A stretch of DNA of 18,082 bases from an uncultured Bacillaceae bacterium (GTDB taxonomy: Bacteria > Bacillota > Bacilli > Bacillales > Caldibacillaceae): contig CALKAK010000009.1 of the NCBI GenBank assembly GCA_937983015.1, positions 1 to 18,082 of the forward strand. The letters are read 5' to 3'. A program made the translations under genes and the position numbers. Positions within the stretch are counted from its first letter, which is position 1. Every line of letters starts with the position of its first letter. Below the pieces are notes generated by a model. That model had not been told where the DNA came from. It saw only the letters and a list, made by a program, of their open reading frames with translations, and made no database searches. Shown here one piece after another: positions 14,061 through 18,082 of the stretch.

Positions 14061-15650
14061 ATGGTTTCAACTTTTCATGGAATAGAAACAGCACGGCGAG
14101 CATTGCATGCCCAGCGTTCGGCGCTTTATACCACGAGCCATAATATCGCTAATGCGAATACGAAAGGATATACACGGCAGCGGGTGAACTTTTCTACAAC
14201 GAACCCGTATAATGCGATTTTCGGTCAGATCGGTACCGGCGTGCAGGAGGGTTCGATTGAACGGATTCGCGAAAGCTTTTTGGATGTTCAGTACCGCCTG
14301 GAAAATTCCAAGCACGGTTACTATACCCAATTAAGCGCCGCCCTTTCGAAAATAGAAGACATTATGAATGAGCCCACGGAAAGCGGCCTGCATCATGTCA
14401 TGGAAACGTTCTGGAATGCACTTGAGGATCTGGCCAATCATCCGGAAAACTCCGGTGCAAGACAGGTCGTCGCTTCCACAGGACAGATGGTGGCGGAGAC
14501 CATTAATTATTACTATAATTCCCTCGCTCGGATTCAACGGGATCTCGGTGCCGAAATCGATACAAAAGTCAAATATATCAATAGTCTGATCGCGCAAATC
14601 GATGAATTAAACCGGCAAATCGCGAGCGTCGAACCTCATGGCAAACTACCGAATGACCTGTATGACCGGCGGGATGTTTTGGTCGATGAATTATCCAAGT
14701 ATATCAATATAAAAGTGAATACGGTCGTTCCGGAACAATACGGACAGCACCCGCCCAACGCCATCGGTCTTTATGAAATTGAAATCGTTCAGGCGGATGG
14801 TTCGGCGTATGACGACGGTAACGGGAATCGGGCGAAACTGCTCTCCATCGACACGGTGACGGGACAATCAACGATTCAGCGATTAGAAGTAACCGGCGAA
14901 AATTCACCGGAAGATCCACTGTCAGGGAATGTATCGAAAATTCAAGTGGGTAATGTGTTGATCGATAATCTCAATTTTGTCGGCGAACTCGGAGGTCTCA
15001 TCCGCGCTTATGGATATAACCTTAACGGGGAACAGGGCAAAGGGCATTTGCCGGATATGATGGAGCGGTTAAATAATTATGCCTTCGCCTTTGCCAGCGA
15101 GTTTAATGCGATTCATCAACAAGGATATGATTTATCTGGCGAACAGGGAATCGAATTCTTTGTTTTTAATGAAAACAACCCCGCGCAAACGCTTCGGGTG
15201 AATGATGCAATCATCAATGATCCCGGAAAGATTGCTGCGGCCCGGTCATTAACAGCCGATGGCGAGGTCCACAGCGGTGATAACCGCAACGCGTTAGAAC
15301 TGGCCAAAATTAAAGGGAAGAACTTCGGTGATTATGTCTACCTACAAAATGGCGAGAACGGTTTGCCAGATGGAATGACCGAAGGCGGAACCCTCGATTC
15401 GTATTACGCCAGTATGATCGGTGACCTAGGCGTTAATACTCAAAGCGCGATGCGCAATCGGGATAATGTGCAAGTCTTGCTGGATTCTGTTGAAAATCAA
15501 CGCCAATCCGTAAGTGGTGTATCCCTCGATGAAGAGCTAACGAATATGATTATGTTCCAGCATGCCTATAATGCGGCAGGCCGGATGATCACGGTGCTCG
15601 ATGAAATGCTCGACCGCATTATTAACGGTATGGGTGTGGTCGGTAGATAG
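14061..15650 (+). CDS. flgK: FlgK, hook-filament junction protein 1 (HAP1)
   Basis: FlgK forms the first ring of the junction between hook and filament. The 529-residue product has the conserved N-terminal rod-type helix (IETARRALHAQRSALYTTSHNIANANTKGYTRQRV, given in part as SHNIANANTKGYTRQRV, about 23-39), a variable outer domain in the middle, and the C-terminal FlgK/FlgE-type helix (SLDEELTNMIMFQHAYNAAG, about 492-511). A good ribosome binding site (CTGGAGGGG) precedes the ATG. The leader gap from flgN is 73 bp with no terminator; flgL follows after 24 bp. Confidence 0.96.
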   Translation: MVSTFHGIETARRALHAQRSALYTTSHNIANANTKGYTRQRVNFSTTNPYNAIFGQIGTGVQEGSIERIRESFLDVQYRLENSKHGYYTQLSAALSKIEDIMNEPTESGLHHVMETFWNALEDLANHPENSGARQVVASTGQMVAETINYYYNSLARIQRDLGAEIDTKVKYINSLIAQIDELNRQIASVEPHGKLPNDLYDRRDVLVDELSKYINIKVNTVVPEQYGQHPPNAIGLYEIEIVQADGSAYDDGNGNRAKLLSIDTVTGQSTIQRLEVTGENSPEDPLSGNVSKIQVGNVLIDNLNFVGELGGLIRAYGYNLNGEQGKGHLPDMMERLNNYAFAFASEFNAIHQQGYDLSGEQGIEFFVFNENNPAQTLRVNDAIINDPGKIAAARSLTADGEVHSGDNRNALELAKIKGKNFGDYVYLQNGENGLPDGMTEGGTLDSYYASMIGDLGVNTQSAMRNRDNVQVLLDSVENQRQSVSGVSLDEELTNMIMFQHAYNAAGRMITVLDEMLDRIINGMGVVGR

Positions 15651-15674
15651 TTTGTGAAAAGGTGGTGAATCGCG

Positions 15675-16571
15675 ATGCGTGTGACCCAATCGATGTTGAC
15701 GAACAACATGTTGCGCAATATCAGTTTAAGCTACCGTAAACTTGAGAAACTACAAGATCAACTGGCGACGCAAAAAAAGATCACCCGCCCTTCCGATGAT
15801 CCGGTCGTGGCCATGCTCGGTCTTGGTTACCGCACCGATTTAAATCAGGTGGAACAGTTCACGCGGAATATAGGGGAAGTCCGGAACTGGCTGGAGACGA
15901 CGGATGATGCCTTGAGCCAGGGAGTACAGGTATTGAATCGGATTCGGGAACTCGTCGTTCAGGCATCGAACGATACGTATGAGGAAAATCAACGGGAAGC
16001 GATCGCTAAAGAGTTGCGGGAATTGAACGAACAGCTCAAGATCATCGCCCAGACGAAAGTCGGTGATAAATACTTGTTCAACGGTACAAACACAAGTCGA
16101 TCACCCGTTCAGCTCATCGAGGGCGAAGAGGTCATCCAGTTTTCCGACGGTGCCATCAATATTGAAATCTTTTCCGGCATTTTTATTCAAACAAACATTG
16201 AGGGAAATGATTTGTTTGTACGGGAAGAAGATGGCAGGACGACTTTCGAATTGATCGATTCGATCGTGAACGCTCTGGAGTCGGGAGCCAGCGGCAAGGA
16301 GATCGAAGGGTATTTAGGGGAAATCGACGGTGAAATCGATCGCTTCTTGCAAGTGCAGGCGGAAGTTGGTGCCAAACAAAACCGGGTGGAATTGATGGAG
16401 AATCGCTTGCAACAGCAAGAAGTAACGGCCAAAAAAATCATGTCGGATAACGAAGATGTCCATATCGAAGAAGTCATCACCGAACTCATCACCCAGGAAT
16501 CCATTCATCGCGCGGCTCTTGCGGTCGGCGCGAGAATCATCCAGCCTACGTTACTGGATTTTTTGCGTTAA
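15675..16571 (+). CDS. flgL: FlgL, hook-filament junction protein 3 (HAP3)
   Basis: FlgL forms the second junction ring on which flagellin assembles. The 298-residue product has the flagellin-like N-terminal domain (MRVTQSMLTNNMLRNI; then KKITRPSDDPVVAMLGLGYR) and the flagellin-like C-terminal helix ending in IIQPTLLDFLR. FNGTNTSRSPVQ marks the central domain. The ribosome binding site AAAAGGTGGTG precedes the ATG. It ends at a strong terminator that overlaps its stop codon, which makes it the last gene of the flgM-flgL transcript. Confidence 0.95.
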   Translation: MRVTQSMLTNNMLRNISLSYRKLEKLQDQLATQKKITRPSDDPVVAMLGLGYRTDLNQVEQFTRNIGEVRNWLETTDDALSQGVQVLNRIRELVVQASNDTYEENQREAIAKELRELNEQLKIIAQTKVGDKYLFNGTNTSRSPVQLIEGEEVIQFSDGAINIEIFSGIFIQTNIEGNDLFVREEDGRTTFELIDSIVNALESGASGKEIEGYLGEIDGEIDRFLQVQAEVGAKQNRVELMENRLQQQEVTAKKIMSDNEDVHIEEVITELITQESIHRAALAVGARIIQPTLLDFLR

Positions 16572-16605
16572 GCTATTCGTGAGGAATAGCTTTTCTTTTT
16601 CTTTA
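16570..16605 (+). terminator. Rho-independent terminator after flgL
   Basis: A perfect 9-bp stem AAGCTATTC (16570-16578)/GAATAGCTT (16584-16592) with a 5-nt loop is followed by a T-rich run. It overlaps the flgL stop codon. Confidence 0.85.
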
Positions 16606-16610
16606 TTTTG

Positions 16611-16639
16611 TTGATTGGTCTGAATTCGACTATTTAAAT
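16611..16639 (+). promoter_or_regulatory. Candidate SigA promoter for yviE-fliW-csrA
   Basis: TTGATT (16611-16616), a 17-nt spacer and TTAAAT (16634-16639), 16 bp before the yviE start codon. Each box matches 4/6. A promoter is expected here because of the terminator just upstream, but the short leader leaves this uncertain. Confidence 0.35.
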
Positions 16640-16655
16640 TCTTGAGGGGATTGCC

Positions 16656-17228
16656 ATGAAATTACCGCAAATCCGCATGGAATCGCAAATGATGAAATTA
16701 GGCCTACGCACCATTCCCGCTCAGTTATCGATAAAGCAGCAAAGGGCGATCCAGAGAATTGAACAAAAATCTGCTGAGATAGAAATTCGCACGAAACCGG
16801 GCCGAATCACGATCGACCAGTCGCAAGCCTTTGCGGAAGCGAATTTAAAATCCATTTACGAGCTGAATAAAGAATACGCCCGCCTCGGAAAGCAAAAATG
16901 GCTCGAAGGGGTGGCAAGACGTGTCCGGGAAGGCCGGGAACTCATGTCCATTGAAAAGAAGGACAATCCCCTTGTTCGCCAGGCCGTGGAAAAAAGCCAT
17001 CCCCCGCCCAAGCGCTTAGGCATCGCCTGGATCCCGTCTTATGGTAGCGTGAAATTTCACTATGAACCGGCGGAAGTGGAAATCAACGTTACAACCCATA
17101 AACCGGTGATTGAAACGATTCCGCAAAAACCGGTCATCCGATATAAGCCCGGCGATGTTCATGTGTACGTCGCACAGAAAAATGATTTGCGCATCTGGTT
17201 TGAAAATCTTTTTGATGAAATGGTTTAA
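16656..17228 (+). CDS. yviE: YviE, DUF6470-family protein
   Basis: A 190-residue protein of the YviE family, always found next to fliW in Bacillus. It opens MKLPQIRMESQMMKLGLRT, a start typical of the family. A middle part is basic and helical, and the C-terminal half is probably beta-rich (VKFHYEPAEVEINVTTHKPV, then VIRYKPGDVHVYV). No catalytic motif, signal peptide or membrane span is visible. The function is unknown to me; the conserved position suggests a role in flagellin control or assembly. The ribosome binding site is TTGAGGGGA. fliW follows after 23 bp. Confidence 0.88.
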   Translation: MKLPQIRMESQMMKLGLRTIPAQLSIKQQRAIQRIEQKSAEIEIRTKPGRITIDQSQAFAEANLKSIYELNKEYARLGKQKWLEGVARRVREGRELMSIEKKDNPLVRQAVEKSHPPPKRLGIAWIPSYGSVKFHYEPAEVEINVTTHKPVIETIPQKPVIRYKPGDVHVYVAQKNDLRIWFENLFDEMV

Positions 17229-17251
17229 CTTATAATGAAGCAGGTGAAACT

Positions 17252-17698
17252 ATGAAAATAAAGACGAAATATCACGGCGAGATCACGATCGATGAACGGC
17301 AAATCATCCATTTTGAAAATGGCCTGCCCGGCTTTTTAGAAGAAAAACAATTTATTATTCTCCCCCTCACCGATGATCAAATATATCTGATTTTACAATC
17401 AATACAAACACCGGAAATCGCTTTTGTCATTACGAATCCTTTTTTCTTTTATAAAGACTATGAATTTAAACTCGAAGATGGTGTAGTTGAGCAACTAGGA
17501 ATCAAAGAACCTGGAGATGTGCAAGTCTTTAATATCTTAACGATTTATGATCCCTTTGAAAAAACGACCATTAACTTGCAAGCCCCTATTGTCATCAACA
17601 CCAAAAACAATCGCGCCAAACAGGTGATTCTAAATCATGAACACTATACAACGCGGGAACCACTCTTTCAAAAAACTGAAGTAAAGGAAAAGGGGTGA
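17252..17698 (+). CDS. fliW: FliW, flagellin-binding antagonist of CsrA
   Basis: FliW is the middle part of the FliW-CsrA-Hag loop: it binds either flagellin or CsrA. When flagellin leaves by export, free FliW binds CsrA and relieves repression of hag translation. The 148-residue product is of normal size, with family features KYHGEITIDE, HFENGLPGFLEEKQF, ITNPFFFYKDYEF and INLQAPIVINTKNNRAKQVI. The start ATG has CAGGTG upstream. csrA begins 4 bp after its stop, so the two are translationally close. Confidence 0.95.
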   Translation: MKIKTKYHGEITIDERQIIHFENGLPGFLEEKQFIILPLTDDQIYLILQSIQTPEIAFVITNPFFFYKDYEFKLEDGVVEQLGIKEPGDVQVFNILTIYDPFEKTTINLQAPIVINTKNNRAKQVILNHEHYTTREPLFQKTEVKEKG

Positions 17699-17702
17699 TA
17701 CG

Positions 17703-17930
17703 ATGCTGATTTTATCACGGAAAAAGGGTGAAGCCATCAAAATCGGTGACGATATCGAAATAAAAGTCGTAGCGATCAGCGGTGACCAGGTGAAGATCGG
17801 CATCGACGCCCCGAAGCATATCGAAGTGTACCGCCAGGAACTGTATGAACAAATACAGCTGGAAAACAAACAGGCAGCAAATACACCGGATAGGATAATC
17901 GACCTAATTCCAAAGTCACAAAAACTATAA
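17703..17930 (+). CDS. csrA: CsrA, RNA-binding translational repressor
   Basis: A 75-residue CsrA/RsmA protein. CsrA dimers bind GGA motifs in RNA; here the expected target is the hag leader 90 bp downstream. The core MLILSRKKGEAIKIGDDIEIKV and VKIGIDAPKHIEVYRQELYE is canonical, including the RNA-binding Arg in HIEVYR. The C-terminal tail (residues 57-75) is longer than in enteric CsrA, as in Bacillus proteins that are bound allosterically by FliW. AAAGGGGTG gives a good ribosome binding site. Confidence 0.97.
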   Translation: MLILSRKKGEAIKIGDDIEIKVVAISGDQVKIGIDAPKHIEVYRQELYEQIQLENKQAANTPDRIIDLIPKSQKL

Positions 17931-17941
17931 AAATTTTTGCG

Positions 17942-17967
17942 GAAAGGCTAAAAGCCTTTCTTTTTTT
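17942..17967 (+). terminator. csrA terminator (overlaps the hag promoter)
   Basis: A perfect 8-bp stem GAAAGGCT (17942-17949)/AGCCTTTC (17953-17960) with a tight AAA loop, followed by seven T (17961-17967). It lies 11 bp after the csrA stop. Confidence 0.88.
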
Positions 17968-17975
17968 GTCGATAT
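17949..17975 (+). promoter_or_regulatory. hag: SigD promoter of hag
   Basis: TAAA (17949-17952), a 15-nt spacer and GTCGATAT (17968-17975): one mismatch from the SigD consensus and identical in boxes and spacing to the flgM promoter. The -35 box lies in the loop of the csrA terminator, and the spacer consists of its right arm and T run. Confidence 0.9.
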
Positions 17976-17981
17976 AAAGCA

Positions 17982-18018
17982 TGAGGTTCATAAGGGGCGG
18001 CCGACCTTGTGAGCCTCA
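17982..18018 (+). promoter_or_regulatory. 5'-terminal stem-loop of the hag leader
   Basis: TGAGGTTCATAAGG (17982-17995) pairs with CCTTGTGAGCCTCA (18005-18018) over 14 bp, two of them G·U, with a 9-nt loop. With a start site about 7 nt after the -10 box it would form the very 5' end of the hag mRNA. Confidence 0.75.
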
Positions 18019-18021
18019 ATA

Positions 18022-18035
18022 TCACATGGACGTGA
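18022..18035 (+). promoter_or_regulatory. CsrA binding hairpin (BS1) in the hag leader
   Basis: TCAC-ATGGAC-GTGA is a 4-bp stem with GGA in a six-base loop, the preferred form of a CsrA site. It lies 27 nt before the hag start codon. Confidence 0.75.
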
Positions 18036-18045
18036 AAAAATATTT

Positions 18046-18054
18046 CAAGGAGGA
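18046..18054 (+). promoter_or_regulatory. hag Shine-Dalgarno overlapping a second CsrA site (BS2)
   Basis: CAAGGAGGA carries the ribosome binding site AGGAGG and a CARGGA-type CsrA element in the same bases, 7 nt before the hag ATG. A CsrA dimer could bridge this and the hairpin at 18022-18035 and block initiation. Confidence 0.7.
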
Positions 18055-18061
18055 AATGTAC

Positions 18062-18082
18062 ATGATTATCAATCACAACATT
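18062..18082 (+). CDS. hag: Flagellin (hag), first seven codons only
   Basis: The frame MIINHNI starts at ATG 18062 and runs off the right edge. It matches the flagellin N-terminus (RINHNI in B. subtilis). A strong ribosome binding site, SigD promoter and CsrA sites precede it, and it follows fliW-csrA as in Bacillus. Nothing can be said about the rest of the protein. Confidence 0.88.

Noticed and set aside
1..18082. CRISPR arrays, tRNA or rRNA genes, transposases, prophage genes
   Set aside because: No regularly spaced repeats, cloverleaf, ribosomal RNA segments or transposase motifs were seen.

Overview
The window comes from a Firmicute of the family Bacillaceae. The evidence is the gene order degS-degU-degV-comFA-comFC-yvyF-flgM-flgN-flgK-flgL-yviE-fliW-csrA-hag with yvyE, an LCP enzyme and tagO on the other side, which is the Bacillus subtilis degSU/comF/flagellar neighbourhood. 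Strong AGGAGG-type ribosome binding sites, SigA- and SigD-type promoters and intermediate base composition agree. A thermophilic or thermotolerant relative is possible but not shown.

Left part (1-6412). Minus-strand genes encode an RtcB-type RNA ligase (running off the left edge), two LytR-CpsA-Psr (LCP) wall-polymer ligases, a class D sortase and YvyE. The plus-strand tagO gene starts wall teichoic acid synthesis. This half is mainly cell-envelope assembly. The standout is in rtcB: the reading frame is broken by a 321-nt group I self-splicing intron (546-866, minus strand). Its P1, P2, P3, P4, P6, P7, P8, P9 and P10 pairings can be read by eye. It sits exactly between two Gly codons of the catalytic GGGNHF motif, carries no endonuclease gene, and puts a stop codon right after the 5' splice site.

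Middle part (6413-12588). degS and degU form the two-component system that controls exoenzymes, motility and competence. degV encodes a fatty-acid-binding protein and has its own terminator. comFA and comFC encode the DNA-uptake helicase and its phosphoribosyltransferase-like partner. comFB, found between them in B. subtilis, is absent.

Right part (12589-18082). The late flagellar cluster holds yvyF, flgM (anti-SigD factor), flgN (chaperone), flgK and flgL (hook-filament junction), yviE, fliW, csrA and the first seven codons of hag (flagellin). Two near-consensus SigD promoters (TAAA-N15-GTCGATAT) lie before flgM and before hag. The hag promoter is built into the csrA terminator. The hag leader carries a 14-bp 5'-terminal stem and a CsrA hairpin plus a Shine-Dalgarno-overlapping CsrA site, as expected for the FliW-CsrA-Hag homeostatic loop.

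Several genes here (sortase, yvyE, degU, comFA, comFC) are best read as starting at TTG, because only those codons have a properly spaced ribosome binding site.
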